A DNA stretch of 64,000 nt. Source: Methylobacterium sp. AMS5. GTDB taxonomy: Bacteria > Pseudomonadota > Alphaproteobacteria > Rhizobiales > Beijerinckiaceae. The stretch lies in assembly GCF_001542815.1 (NCBI RefSeq), contig NZ_CP006992.1, forward strand, positions 331,001 through 395,000, given 5' to 3'. The notes beneath the pieces are model-generated. The model saw only the letters and a program-made list of their open reading frames with translations. It had not been told where the DNA came from and did not search any database. Numbering within the stretch: the stretch's first letter is position 1; every line of letters begins with the position of its first letter. A program made the position numbers and the translations under genes. This document shows positions 52,302 to 60,697 of this stretch, one piece after another.

Positions 52302-52654
52302 CGATGGCATCTCAGACAGGCGACCGGCTTGCCGGCACGCCTCCGCTGGAGCGGCATCGTGGTGGGGGCGATAGCATGACCCGGCGGCTTTGAGAAGCGC
52401 GGACACGGGCCCGATGCCGCCTCAAGAAAGCGTCGACCGATCGGATCTGCGGCTTCGCTCCGCGACCTCAGCCGAGGCGTCGACGTCGCCGCCATCTACC
52501 CACGCCGGACGGCTCCATCGAACGCCGGGCGATATCGCTTCAGAGAGCCGGACCGCGGCACCGGGGAGGACGGTGCCGCGAGTCGTCTGCCGATCAGGAT
52601 AATCGGGCTCTTCGCCGGTTCCGTTACAACGGTGCCGATTGGCCGTTCTGCCAA
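52302..52654. other. Intergenic region, no supported gene
   Basis: 353 bases upstream (by tRNA orientation) of tRNA-Gly. Frames here lack ribosome sites and have shadow-like composition. It probably contains the tRNA promoter. Confidence 0.45.
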
Positions 52655-52756
52655 TTACATGCCGCCGAGCAGCACGTTCATCGAGCCGACAAAGGTCATT
52701 ACGAGGCCGCAGGCGAAAACGGCGATCATGGCGTAGGAGACGGGCTTCAGTTGCAT
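52655..52756 (-). CDS. 33-residue single-helix membrane protein
   Basis: The frame reads MQLKPVSYAMIAVFACGLVM followed by TFVGSMNVLLGGM. Residues 7-25 form one membrane helix, with a positively charged short N-terminus. AAGGAG lies about ten bases upstream of the ATG, a good but slightly distant ribosome site. Very small one-helix proteins of this kind are often subunits or regulators of membrane complexes. No family is recognised. Confidence 0.6.
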   Translation of the reverse strand: MQLKPVSYAMIAVFACGLVMTFVGSMNVLLGGM

Positions 52757-53069
52757 GCTCAGTCAACTCCTTACGGTCGGTTGCTCCGACCTGCGGCGTC
52801 GGCCCCGCGTCATCGCGGAATGGCCAACCGCACGGCAGGCGGAGGGGAGAGGCAGAAACCGGGCCATCGAGGCCCAGTCATTCCATCAACGATAGAAACG
52901 CTCAGTCATTCCATCGACAGGACAAGAAATATGCGTCCAAACGATGAAGCGTATCGCGACTCGCGAAGATGTGAGTCCAGTGTGGTCAGTATTGACGATA
53001 AATTTCCACTGGAAATGGCAACCTGCAAGATATCACAGCCTCGCGAAGCTTGGCCTCGGCGCCCCGTGC
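52757..53069. other. Intergenic region, no supported gene
   Basis: 313 bases between two minus-strand small genes. 52910-53040 is less GC-rich (tagaaacgctcagtcattccatc occurs in two similar forms near 52877 and 52898). No gene is supported. Confidence 0.45.
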
Positions 53070-53324
53070 TCAGCAGCGCGTGCCGCCAGACGTCTGGCCA
53101 TATTGCTTGACCGGGAAGTTCTGCTGGTTCGCATTGCCCTCAGCCGCCGAGCTCATCGGGCAGGCGGTGTGCGCGGGGCTGTCGTGAACGCCGAGGGAAC
53201 CCGTGACCGCCACGTCGGAGGCCGTGACCGGGGGGGCGCTCCGGTCGAAGGCCATCGCGGAAGAGGCCGGAGCGGTGACGCCCATGACGATGGCGGCAAC
53301 GACGGCGGCAACTCGGGTCTTCAT
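53070..53324 (-). CDS. Small secreted hypothetical protein
   Basis: This encodes 84 residues with a clear signal peptide (MKTRVAAVVAAIVMGVTAPASSAMA, cleavage after residue 25). The mature part, about 59 residues, has two cysteines (HTACPMSSAAEG and the C-terminal GGTRC) and is Ser/Gly/Gln-rich. It looks like a small periplasmic protein of unknown role. It is minus-strand, isolated among intergenic DNA. Confidence 0.7.
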   Translation of the reverse strand: MKTRVAAVVAAIVMGVTAPASSAMAFDRSAPPVTASDVAVTGSLGVHDSPAHTACPMSSAAEGNANQQNFPVKQYGQTSGGTRC

Positions 53325-53608
53325 GTCAATTTCACTTTCGCTCGTTCGGCGCTTTGCCTTGAAAGCGCAGCCTTATCCTCTGGTATTACTGATATAGGTG
53401 ATAGAAATTGAGCATGACGTGCCGGGGCACACGCACCGTCAGGGATTAAACCCGAATCATGGTTTGCCCCTCGGCCCGTGCCGCGGAACGCGGTTGCCGG
53501 ACGCCACGAAGCAGGATGCCGCGCACGGCGGATGGGCTTCGGCGAGGCCGCGCCCGACCTCGCTCGAACAAGCGTGCTGTACGTCCTGTCGTCCGTCGGC
53601 GCGGCGTG

Positions 53609-54334
53609 TCAGCGCCGGTTCGGCAGGCGGGGATTGGTCTCGGCCGGGCCGGGAAGCGCCCTGCGTTCGAGCCCCTTATGGAGATGGACCATCAGCGCCA
53701 CACCGAAGAGCGGCGTCACGAGGTTGACGATCGGCACGATCATCAGACCCGCGAGCAGGCAGCCGGCCGCGATCACCGTGAATCCGTGATGCTCGCGCAT
53801 CGCCCGTGCCTCCGGAAGGGAGCGGAAACGGCCGGCGGCCAGCTCGAAATACTCGCGGCCGAGGAGGTAGGCGTTGGCGCCGAAGAAGGCGAAGAGGTTC
53901 ACCCCCGGCACAAAGACGAGGATCAGCGCCACGAGATTCACGAGCAGGGCGAGGCCGGCAAAGCGCATCGCCGAGCCGAGCGCCTGCCCCCACGGCAGGG
54001 CACGCCCCGGTGTGTCGGCAGGAAAATCGCTGTGCTCGACCACTTCGGCGACGTCGTCGAGGAAGAAGCCGGCCACGAGGATCGACACCGCGGGCATGAT
54101 GTAGGCCAGAGCCACGAACAGCCCGGCACCGGCCAGGAAGAAGGCCATGGTGTCGAGGAACGGGTAGTCGGCCGAGATGTGGTGGCTCGCCTGAAAGGCC
54201 TGGATCAGGCGCGTCAGGCCGAACCACAGAACCACCAGCAGCCCGATCGTGAGCGCCAGCGATTTGAACAGGATGCCGCGCAGGGCGGGGGAGAATACCT
54301 GCCGCATGGCGGCGGCAGCGGCCTTGATGAGCAT
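53609..54334 (-). CDS. EI24/CysZ-like membrane protein
   Basis: This encodes 241 residues from the ATG at 54334; upstream in-frame starts add a non-conserved segment. It has four to six hydrophobic segments: about 20-45 (GILFKSLALTIGLLVVLWFGL), 60-90 (FFLAGAGLFVALAYIMPAVSILVAGFFL), 130-155 (LLVNLVALILVFVPGVNLFAFFG) and 190-220. FFLDDVAEVVE and the NAYLLGREYFELAAGRF segment fit the EI24 domain (Pfam), which includes the sulfate permease CysZ. A sulfate ABC importer operon lies 6 kb away, but they are not linked transcriptionally. A sulfate function is inference. Confidence 0.86.
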   Translation of the reverse strand: MLIKAAAAAMRQVFSPALRGILFKSLALTIGLLVVLWFGLTRLIQAFQASHHISADYPFLDTMAFFLAGAGLFVALAYIMPAVSILVAGFFLDDVAEVVEHSDFPADTPGRALPWGQALGSAMRFAGLALLVNLVALILVFVPGVNLFAFFGANAYLLGREYFELAAGRFRSLPEARAMREHHGFTVIAAGCLLAGLMIVPIVNLVTPLFGVALMVHLHKGLERRALPGPAETNPRLPNRR

Positions 54335-54494
54335 CGTGCCCTTCGATCCTCTCGATGATCCGCACCCACCCGAGGCGGGTTCTCGCCACTCCGCGTGGAT
54401 GGCGCAAGCCCCGGCTTCGGGAAACCCTGACGAAGCGCGGCTCCTGAGCGGTGTTGAGGCGTTGTCCGCATGACATATGCCGGAGACCCCGTTC

Positions 54495-55448
54495 ATGGCC
54501 CGCCCCGTCCTCTCCCGTCTCGTCCTGCTCGGCTCCCTGCTCGCCACTCTGCCGGCCGCCGCCCACGAGGTCGGGGCCTGGGCGGGAGCCAGCTCCGCCC
54601 CGGCGGAGCGCTCCGAAGTCGCGGTCGCGGCGTTCGACGGCAAGGCCTACGTCATCGGCGATTACAACGGCGCGACCGAACTGCTGATCTACGATCTGGC
54701 CACCGATCGCTGGAGCAAGGGCGCGCCCTTCCCCTACCCCGTCCACCACACCATGGCCGCCGAACAGGGCGGGCGGATCTACGTGTTCGGCGGCTACGTC
54801 GACGGCTGGAAGGCGACCGACAAAGTCTGGGCGTACGACCCGAAGGCGAATGCCTGGGAGGCTCGCGCGCCGATGCCGACCCCACGGGCCGCGGGCGGGG
54901 CGGCGCCGCTCGGCGACAAGATCCATGTGGTCGGCGGCAGCGGGTCGGGACGCGGCAACGTCCGTTCCCACGAGGTCTACGATCCGGCAAACAGCACGTG
55001 GAGCAAGGCCGCCGACCTGCCGACACCCCGCGACCACCTCGCGGTGCAGTCGGTGGAGGGCCGCATCGTCGCCAGCGGGGGCCGGATCGATGGCGATTCG
55101 AGCAAGAACCTCTCGGCCAATCAGGTCTACGATCCGGCGCGTGACGCCTGGAGCGAGGCGGCGCCCCTGCCGACCGCGCGCAGCGGCGTCGCCTCCGCCG
55201 TGCTCGGCCGCGAGGTCTTCGTCATCGGCGGCGAGTCGAACCGCAGGACCTACGACGAGGTCGAGGCCTTCGATCTGCCGGGCAATCTCTGGCGCGCCCT
55301 GGCCCGGCTTCCCACCGCCCGCCACGGCTTCGGGGCGGTGACCTACAAGGGCCGCATCTTCACCCTCACCGGAAGCCCGCGGCCGGGCGGCGACCGGTCG
55401 GGAACCGTCGAGGTGCTCGATCCGAACGGCGCCGCGCCGGCTCGCTGA
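54495..55448 (+). CDS. Secreted kelch-type beta-propeller protein
   Basis: This encodes 317 residues from the ATG at 54495 (GGAGA nine bases upstream; another ATG at 54477). A signal peptide covers about 1-25, ending PAAAHEVG. Six or so kelch repeats follow, each with the GG...Y-D-x6-W pattern: AYVIGDYNGATELLIYDLATDRWSKG, IYVFGGYVDGWKATDKVWAYDPKANAWE, IHVVGGSGSGRGNVRSHEVYDPANSTWSK, GRIDGDSSKNLSANQVYDPARDAWS and EVFVIGGESNRRTYDEVEAFDLPGNLW. There is no catalytic domain. It is a periplasmic binding or scaffolding propeller, such as the NanM-like class; ligand unknown. Confidence 0.88.
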   Translation: MARPVLSRLVLLGSLLATLPAAAHEVGAWAGASSAPAERSEVAVAAFDGKAYVIGDYNGATELLIYDLATDRWSKGAPFPYPVHHTMAAEQGGRIYVFGGYVDGWKATDKVWAYDPKANAWEARAPMPTPRAAGGAAPLGDKIHVVGGSGSGRGNVRSHEVYDPANSTWSKAADLPTPRDHLAVQSVEGRIVASGGRIDGDSSKNLSANQVYDPARDAWSEAAPLPTARSGVASAVLGREVFVIGGESNRRTYDEVEAFDLPGNLWRALARLPTARHGFGAVTYKGRIFTLTGSPRPGGDRSGTVEVLDPNGAAPAR

Positions 55449-55535
55449 ACAACGGAGGGCGGCCGAGGGCGCTTGCCGCAGAGGGCTTGGCAGCCGACAT
55501 GAGGACCGCTGCCCTCCCGGATCCGCTTCGAGACC

Positions 55536-56864
55536 ATGCGCCCTCCCGCCGAGCACGCCCGTTTCCGCCCGACCGTCGAGCCCCGCGTCTCACCCGTCCC
55601 GGCCGCACCTGACGTGATCGTGATCGGCGCGGGCGCCGCCGGGATCGCTTCGGCCCGGCGGCTGATCGAGCGCGGCCTGTCGGTGGCGGTTCTCGAGGCG
55701 CGCGAGCGGGTCGGCGGGCGCGCGGTGACGACGCGGCTGCGCGGCCACGCGATCGATCTCGGCGCGCACTGGATGCATGCCGGGCCGATCAACCCCCTCG
55801 TTGCCCTGGCCCGGAGCCGCGGCGAGCCCCTGCGGCGGGCCGCCCAGCACGCGCATCTCTGGATCGGCCGGCGTCCGGGACGTGCGGATGAGGAAGCTGC
55901 CTTTTCCCGCGCCTTCGACGTCGCCGACCGGGCGATCACGGGCGCGGCGTCCCGCTCGCAGGACGGGCCGGCCTCCGGCGCCCTGCCCCGCCATCTCGGG
56001 CCCTGGCGCGAGCGCATCGCCGGCGTCCACGCCCTGGTCTCGGGCCGGCCGCTCGAGGAGGTGTCGCTGCACGACTGGCCGAGCATGGAATATGGCGACA
56101 ACTTCTTCATGGCGGGCGGCTACGGCGCCTATCTCGCCCGATTGTCGCTCGGACTGCCGATCCGACTGGGATGCCCCGTGACCGGCCTCGACTGGTCGGG
56201 GCCGGGCGTGCGCGTGCAACTCGCCGACGGTGGGCGGCTCGCCGCGCAGGCCGCCATCGTCACGGTCCCGATGCCCGTGCTCCAGGCGGCCTTCTGCTTC
56301 GATCCGCCACTGCCCGAACGGACGCGCGCCGCCATCGACGGTTTTCTATCGGGCATCTACGAGCACATCGTCCTGCACTGGCCCTCGGCACCGTTCCGGG
56401 GCCGCGATCGACTCGCCAGCGTGGTCGGCGGACGCCGCAAACCGCCGGGGATGCTGACCCGGATCGACGGCACGCCGTTCCACTATTTCGAGCTGGACAC
56501 CGCCTTGGCCCGCGCCCTCGATGCCGCCGGGGCCGGCACCGATGGGGCGCGACGCCTCGCCCGCGCGGTTCTGGCCGAGCATTTCGGCCGCGCCGCCCTC
56601 TGCGACCTCGCGATTCCGGCCGTGACCGCTTGGCGGCACGATCCCTGGTCGCGGGGCTCCTGGGCCGTGGTTCCCCCCGGACACGCGGCGGCCCGGACGA
56701 CGCTCCAAGAGCCGGTCGGCGAGCGGATCTGGTTCGCGGGCGAGGCCAATTCCCATGCGCAGTGGGGCACCGCGGGCGGCGCCTACGAGGAAGGGCAACG
56801 CGCCGCCGACCGCGTCGCCGACACCCTCGCCGACCATCGTGCCCCGCTGCGCGCGAGCGCCTGA
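55536..56864 (+). CDS. FAD-dependent amine oxidase
   Basis: This encodes 442 residues. The FAD motif DVIVIGAGAAGIASARRLIERGLSVAVLEARERVGGRAVTT begins near residue 27; the GG doublet and VGGRA are typical of flavin amine oxidases. The C-terminal FAD motif is ERIWFAGEANSHAQWGTAGGAYEEG, in which a GTxxGAxxSG-like pattern replaces the usual one. It would oxidise amines such as polyamines. Transcribed after the kelch gene with an 87-base gap. Substrate not determinable. Confidence 0.9.
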   Translation: MRPPAEHARFRPTVEPRVSPVPAAPDVIVIGAGAAGIASARRLIERGLSVAVLEARERVGGRAVTTRLRGHAIDLGAHWMHAGPINPLVALARSRGEPLRRAAQHAHLWIGRRPGRADEEAAFSRAFDVADRAITGAASRSQDGPASGALPRHLGPWRERIAGVHALVSGRPLEEVSLHDWPSMEYGDNFFMAGGYGAYLARLSLGLPIRLGCPVTGLDWSGPGVRVQLADGGRLAAQAAIVTVPMPVLQAAFCFDPPLPERTRAAIDGFLSGIYEHIVLHWPSAPFRGRDRLASVVGGRRKPPGMLTRIDGTPFHYFELDTALARALDAAGAGTDGARRLARAVLAEHFGRAALCDLAIPAVTAWRHDPWSRGSWAVVPPGHAAARTTLQEPVGERIWFAGEANSHAQWGTAGGAYEEGQRAADRVADTLADHRAPLRASA

Positions 56865-56970
56865 GCGCTCCCGCACTTGCATCCCCCACCCGGATGGGCG
56901 AACCGCCGCTGCGACAAACGCACATGGGCGTCCGCCGGAGCGAGGGCCGGCCGAACGTCGGGGGGACGCG

Positions 56971-57606
56971 ATGAACTGGGTCGAAGCCATCGGCTATCTC
57001 GGGACGGCGCTCACCGTCGCCTCCTCGGCGATGGGGACGATGATCCCGCTGCGGATCGTGGCCCTGTGCGCGAGCTGCGCCGTCATCACCTACGGCTACC
57101 TGATCGGCAGCGTGCCGGTGATGCTCACCGAGGCGATCCAGATCCCGTTCAACGCGTGGCGGCTCTACGAGATGGTCCGCCTCGTGCGCGAGACCGAGCG
57201 GGCCGCCTCCGGCGACCTCTCCCTCGACTGGCTGAAATCCTTCGGCACCTCCCGCCGCTTCAGGGCCGGCGAAGTGCTGTTCCTGAAGGGCGACCCGGCC
57301 CACGAGATGTACCTGATCGAGAGCGGGCGCTTCCGCATCGCCGAACACGGTCTCGATATCCGGCCGGGCCAGATCGTCGGCGAACTCGGCATGCTCTCGC
57401 CCGGCAATCGCCGCACCGGCTCGCTCGCCTGCGTCGAGGCCGGCACCGCGCGCTGCCTGTCCTATTCCGAGGTCAAGCAACTCTACTATCAGAACCCCGA
57501 ATTCGGCTTCTACTTCCTGAAGCTGACGAGCGAGCGCCTGTTCCAGAGCGCCGCCGAGATGACAGGAGCGCACCGCACCGCACCGGCCGGCAGCGACGTG
57601 CTGTGA
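56971..57606 (+). CDS. Membrane-anchored cyclic-nucleotide-binding protein
   Basis: This encodes 211 residues from the ATG at 56971, after a GGGGGGAcgcg ribosome site. Residues 1-75 contain two or three hydrophobic segments (AIGYLGTALTVASSAMGTMIPLRIVALCASCAVITYGYLIGSVPVMLTEAI). Residues about 90-180 are a CNMP/Crp-type domain: RRFRAGEVLFLKGDPAHEMYLIESGRFRI, the phosphate-cassette-like GQIVGELGMLSPGNRRTGSL. There is no DNA-binding domain. A membrane part plus a C-terminal cNMP domain resembles the Popeye-type arrangement in outline. Signalling or transport regulation is inferred; the partner is unknown. Confidence 0.85.
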   Translation: MNWVEAIGYLGTALTVASSAMGTMIPLRIVALCASCAVITYGYLIGSVPVMLTEAIQIPFNAWRLYEMVRLVRETERAASGDLSLDWLKSFGTSRRFRAGEVLFLKGDPAHEMYLIESGRFRIAEHGLDIRPGQIVGELGMLSPGNRRTGSLACVEAGTARCLSYSEVKQLYYQNPEFGFYFLKLTSERLFQSAAEMTGAHRTAPAGSDVL

Positions 57607-57609
57607 TCG

Positions 57610-58029
57610 TCAGTCGGACTGCCGCATGAAGCTGTCGGGCGTGCCTGTTCCGGCCTCCACGAACTGAATGTCGCGCGGCCCGCGCCGGGGCGTGTCGACG
57701 GAGAGGAACACCACCGGCTCCTCCAGAATCTCCGGCACGGAATGTACCACCCCCCGCTTGAAGAACACGAGCATGCCCGGCCCGACCTCGACCGGCGCCG
57801 CGTCGCCGAACTGCATCCGGCAGCGGCCGGAGAGGGCGTAGAGATACTCGTCGCAGGTCGTGTGATAGTGCGGCGGCGTCGGCCGGTAGACGCGGAAGAC
57901 GCGGGCGCTGGCTGCCTCGTTGTCGGTGAAGCGGTGGTCGGCCACCATGGTCGCCGCGGTGTCGGGAAGGCGGCGAACGCTCTCGGCCACGTCGAACACC
58001 GCGTGGCCGGCGGATCCCTGCTCGTCCAT
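57610..58029 (-). CDS. Cupin domain protein
   Basis: This encodes 139 residues from the ATG at 58029. The cupin barrel has motif 1 PPHYHTTCDEYLYALSGRC, with the two His and a Glu of metal binding, and motif 2 PGMLVFFKRGVVHSVPEIL with the last His. Both motifs are complete, so a metal-dependent enzyme or sensor is likely. The convergent cNMP gene ends a few bases away, and the small gene at 58234 is divergent. The substrate is unknown. Confidence 0.86.
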   Translation of the reverse strand: MDEQGSAGHAVFDVAESVRRLPDTAATMVADHRFTDNEAASARVFRVYRPTPPHYHTTCDEYLYALSGRCRMQFGDAAPVEVGPGMLVFFKRGVVHSVPEILEEPVVFLSVDTPRRGPRDIQFVEAGTGTPDSFMRQSD

Positions 58030-58233
58030 TCTGCGGTGCCCCCGTTTCGTCCAGCGGCGATTATGCCTATGCGGGCGGCCGGTGCACAGGGGCCGGCGGC
58101 CCACGCATTTCATCAACCGGGCGAAAATGTTAGGGATGGGGCAACGTCCCGAGCGGTGATCGCCGGCTTTCGGGACAACACGCAGTTTTCGCAGCGCCGC
58201 ACGGTTCGCGGCCCGGACATTGATGACCCGGAG

Positions 58234-58440
58234 ATGATGCGCGGATACGAGGGAAACGCCCAGGTCATGGCGGATGTCGCCACCGTGATCGAGCAGGCGC
58301 AGCGCGAAGGTCGCGATCTCGCGACGGCTCTGCGCATCGCCCGGGTGACGCTCGCCTATGTCAGTGGCCCCGAGCCCGAGCCGGATCAGGCCCGCGCGCT
58401 GGAAGCGCTCGACCAGCAACTGCGTGCGCTTTCGGACTAG
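58234..58440 (+). CDS. Small hypothetical protein
   Basis: This encodes 68 residues from two adjacent ATGs (58234/58237); an in-frame GTG at 58156 would give a longer product. The protein is helical and hydrophilic (EGNAQVMADVATVIEQAQREGRDLATALRIARVTLAYV, EPDQARALEALDQQLRALS). CGGAG abuts the ATG, so the start is unsure. No function can be inferred. A repeat-family relative starts at its stop codon. Confidence 0.5.
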   Translation: MMRGYEGNAQVMADVATVIEQAQREGRDLATALRIARVTLAYVSGPEPEPDQARALEALDQQLRALSD

Positions 58441-58506
58441 AGCGCTTCCCGACGAAGCGACGCCGGTTCGGCGAAAGAAGGCGCGTTGAGACAAAGACCG
58501 AGAGTC
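58439..58506. repeat. Intergenic repeat relative, truncated
   Basis: tagagcgcttcccgacgaagcg...cgccggttcggcg...acaaagaccgagag follows the same order of elements as the first half of the 102-base repeat (tagagc, a dyad with ccgg..ttcgg, then acaa-a-cc-agag), but the second hairpin is absent. I take it as a diverged or short family member. Confidence 0.6.
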
Positions 58507-58574
58507 GCCGGCCCGATGTAGTCAGGGCGGATACGGCTCTCGTCGGCATCGGACTCAGCGACGGGCCGGAGCGC

Positions 58575-59525
58575 TCAGGCAAACGCCTCGCAAGCCTCCC
58601 GCATGAGCGCCATCATCCGGGGGCCTCCATGCCCCTCCGTCTCGACGATATGCAGCCGGCTGACCGGCCAGCGCCGATGAAGCGTCCATGCCGCTGCTGC
58701 CGGTCCACTGATATCCCTGCGCCCATGAATCAGCGTTGCGGGAATCGTCTCGATGCGATGCATGCGCTCGATCGGCCGATGCTCGCCGTGAAGGAAGGCA
58801 TCGTTCGACCAGTAGTGGGTGACGAGAGTGGCAAACACCATGGCCTGCAGAGGGTCGGCGAACGCTAACGGCGACCAATCGGGGCCGAGTGAGACATGAG
58901 TGTTCTCCCAGGCGATCCACTCCTGGGCCGCCTGGACTCGGTCCGCTTCCATCTCGGAGGAAAGTCGGCGGGCATACGCGTCCACGACACGTTCGCCATC
59001 CCGCTGCCCGGATGCTGCGGCAAGACGCTGCCACGCCTCCGGAAAGATCCGTCCGATCCCTTCGGTGATCCAATCGACTTCGTCCCGGCTCGTCGTCGTG
59101 ACGGCAACGAGAACCATGTCCGTCACCCGCTCGGGATGAGCCTGCGCATAGGCCAGAGCGAGGGTCGTGCCCCATGAGACTCCGGCAACCGCCCAGCGCT
59201 CGATCCGAAGGTGGACCCTGACGGCTTCGATATCGGCAATGAGAGCCTGTGTGGTCTGCTCATGCAGACGATCGAGTGCATCGATCACGAGCGGTCGGCT
59301 TCTCCCGCATCCGCGCTGGTCGATACCGACGACATAGTGCTTGAGCGGGTTGAACTGACGGCGGTAACCGCCGGACATGGGAGGCGCACCGGGACCGCCA
59401 TGCAGGAAGACGATCGGCTTGCCGGTCGGGCTGCCGGATGTCTCCCAGTAGATTTCGTGCCCACTCGGAACACGGACATGCCCAAGGGCGGCCGATTTCC
59501 GCGACTTGTCGTGCATGCTCACCAT
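58575..59525 (-). CDS. Proline iminopeptidase-like alpha/beta hydrolase (S33)
   Basis: This encodes 316 residues from the ATG at 59525 (a second ATG three codons in). The S33 motifs are clear: the oxyanion HGGPGAPPMSGGYRRQF, DQRGCGRSRP, the nucleophile Ser117 in GVSWGTTLALAYAQAHPERV, the acid in GRRDISGPAAAAW and the catalytic His in ETEGHGGPRM. It resembles proline iminopeptidase, which removes N-terminal proline from peptides, but close relatives act as esterases. The genes around it are unrelated. Confidence 0.92.
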   Translation of the reverse strand: MVSMHDKSRKSAALGHVRVPSGHEIYWETSGSPTGKPIVFLHGGPGAPPMSGGYRRQFNPLKHYVVGIDQRGCGRSRPLVIDALDRLHEQTTQALIADIEAVRVHLRIERWAVAGVSWGTTLALAYAQAHPERVTDMVLVAVTTTSRDEVDWITEGIGRIFPEAWQRLAAASGQRDGERVVDAYARRLSSEMEADRVQAAQEWIAWENTHVSLGPDWSPLAFADPLQAMVFATLVTHYWSNDAFLHGEHRPIERMHRIETIPATLIHGRRDISGPAAAAWTLHRRWPVSRLHIVETEGHGGPRMMALMREACEAFA

Positions 59526-59556
59526 TCTGCCCGGAGCGGCGGATCGACCGCCTCGC

Positions 59557-59670
59557 TCATCCCGCCGCCTGCACGATCAGCGTCACGGCTCCGAACAGCA
59601 ATACGGCAAGCACGGCCACGCCCATCAGAATGAGGGCCGCCCGCGACTCGCGTAGCTCGTGATTCTCCAT
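59557..59670 (-). CDS. 37-residue single-helix membrane protein
   Basis: The frame begins MENHELRESRAALILMGVAV and continues to IVQAAG. Residues 11-32 form one hydrophobic helix; the N-terminus is charged. Ribosome site is weak. It lies between the hydrolase gene and a repeat copy, same strand as the hydrolase. Its clean one-helix composition supports it; no function. Confidence 0.5.
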   Translation of the reverse strand: MENHELRESRAALILMGVAVLAVLLFGAVTLIVQAAG

Positions 59671-59703
59671 GGTCCGAGCTTAAGGAATGCGACGCGCGGC
59701 GCA

Positions 59704-59805
59704 TAGAGCATCACCCCGAAAGGTGGCCTCCGGCTTTCGGGACAAGTTGATGCGAAAACAAGAGCCTAAAGCATCGTCCTGGATTTGATTTCCAGCACGA
59801 TGCTC
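59704..59805. repeat. Hairpin-forming intergenic repeat, copy 2
   Basis: 102 bases aligning along their length with 52100-52201. The second hairpin is agcatcgtcctgga paired with tccagcacgatgct. At the eighth stem position copy 1 has A-T and copy 2 has T-A, a compensatory change that supports a conserved stem. Confidence 0.85.
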
Positions 59806-59823
59806 GAGCGCGGCGGTGGTACC

Positions 59824-60117
59824 TCAAAAGCGCCGGCCGTGCCGATGCGGGCCCAGGATCACGATATCCTCCGGGCATACGACTCGGTCCGTCCGCGTCG
59901 CGTCCGACTTCAGGATGCCGTGTAGGGGCTGCACCGCCCAGCGTCCGTACCAATCGCGGGAAGGCGAGAACCGGGTTGCCTCCGATATGCCGACGGACTC
60001 GATCGGCGTGCCGGCGCCGGCGAAGCGCGCCTCGCCGGATCCGTCCGCAAGCAATCCGAACAGGATCGGCTGCACGTCGCGGTCCGAGGCGTTCTTCGCG
60101 GGGTTGGGCAACGACAT
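59824..60117 (-). CDS. Small hypothetical protein
   Basis: This encodes 97 residues from the ATG at 60117; an upstream in-frame ATG at 60219 adds a weaker segment. The reading has balanced composition (SLPNPAKNASDRDVQPILFG, RDWYGRWAVQPLHGILKSDA, VCPEDIVILGPHRHGRRF). No family, signal peptide or membrane segment. It occupies the only plausible frame in its interval. Ribosome site is weak. Confidence 0.5.
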   Translation of the reverse strand: MSLPNPAKNASDRDVQPILFGLLADGSGEARFAGAGTPIESVGISEATRFSPSRDWYGRWAVQPLHGILKSDATRTDRVVCPEDIVILGPHRHGRRF

Positions 60118-60394
60118 TTCCAAAAGCTTTCTCGTGGGACGATCGGAGTGTCCGAAATCGGGACGATCCTCCGCATCGCTGCAAATCCGAAGCCCGGTGC
60201 GATGGTCCCGCGGCGGCACGCTCGGTCGAGACAGTGGAGTCGTTGCAACTCTGGTTCGTCACTTGCCACGGCTGGGGAGAGACGACCCGACAGGGCACCG
60301 AATGTTCCGCATTGGCACGCCGTCACGGCCGACGCGGCACGGCGGGCATCCCTTTCGAGACCGAACCACCGACGCGATGAGAAGACCTCCCGCG

Positions 60395-60541
60395 ATGAAG
60401 AGCACTTTCGAACTCATCCTAAGCCCGTTCCAGCGGCGCTTCGCGGCCCTCGGCCTTCTCGGTGCCCTGGCTGTCACGGTGACGTGGTGGTTCATCATCG
60501 CCCGCGGCGTCTGGTTGGCGCTCGAGTGGGCTTCCGCCTGA
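60395..60541 (+). CDS. 48-residue single-helix membrane protein
   Basis: From the ATG at 60395 the frame reads MKSTFELILSPFQRRFAALG and continues to ALEWASA; an in-frame ATG at 60377 is possible. Residues 18-42 are hydrophobic (LLGALAVTVTWWFIIARGVWLAL), one helix with a basic flank. It is plus-strand, ahead of the sulfate operon leader. Function unknown. Confidence 0.5.
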   Translation: MKSTFELILSPFQRRFAALGLLGALAVTVTWWFIIARGVWLALEWASA

Positions 60542-60561
60542 CGCCGGAATCCATCCTCGAA

Positions 60562-60583
60562 AACGTTCTTTCAAAAGAACGTT
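60562..60583. promoter_or_regulatory. Perfect dyad, candidate operator upstream of sbp
   Basis: aacgttcttt, ca, aaagaacgtt: a 22-base perfect inverted repeat. Its 16-base core gttctttcaaaagaac matches the core of the second dyad at 60706-60721 in most positions. Symmetry and duplication fit an operator; a weak AU-rich terminator for the preceding small gene is the alternative. Confidence 0.6.
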
Positions 60584-60697
60584 CTGCGATAGAAATTCCC
60601 TCTATAACGCCATCGCCGAGGAGAACATTCATCTCAGTTGATCTGTGCGCGACACTCTTCTCGGACCGAGGCTCAAGCACCGAACGTGGCACTACGC

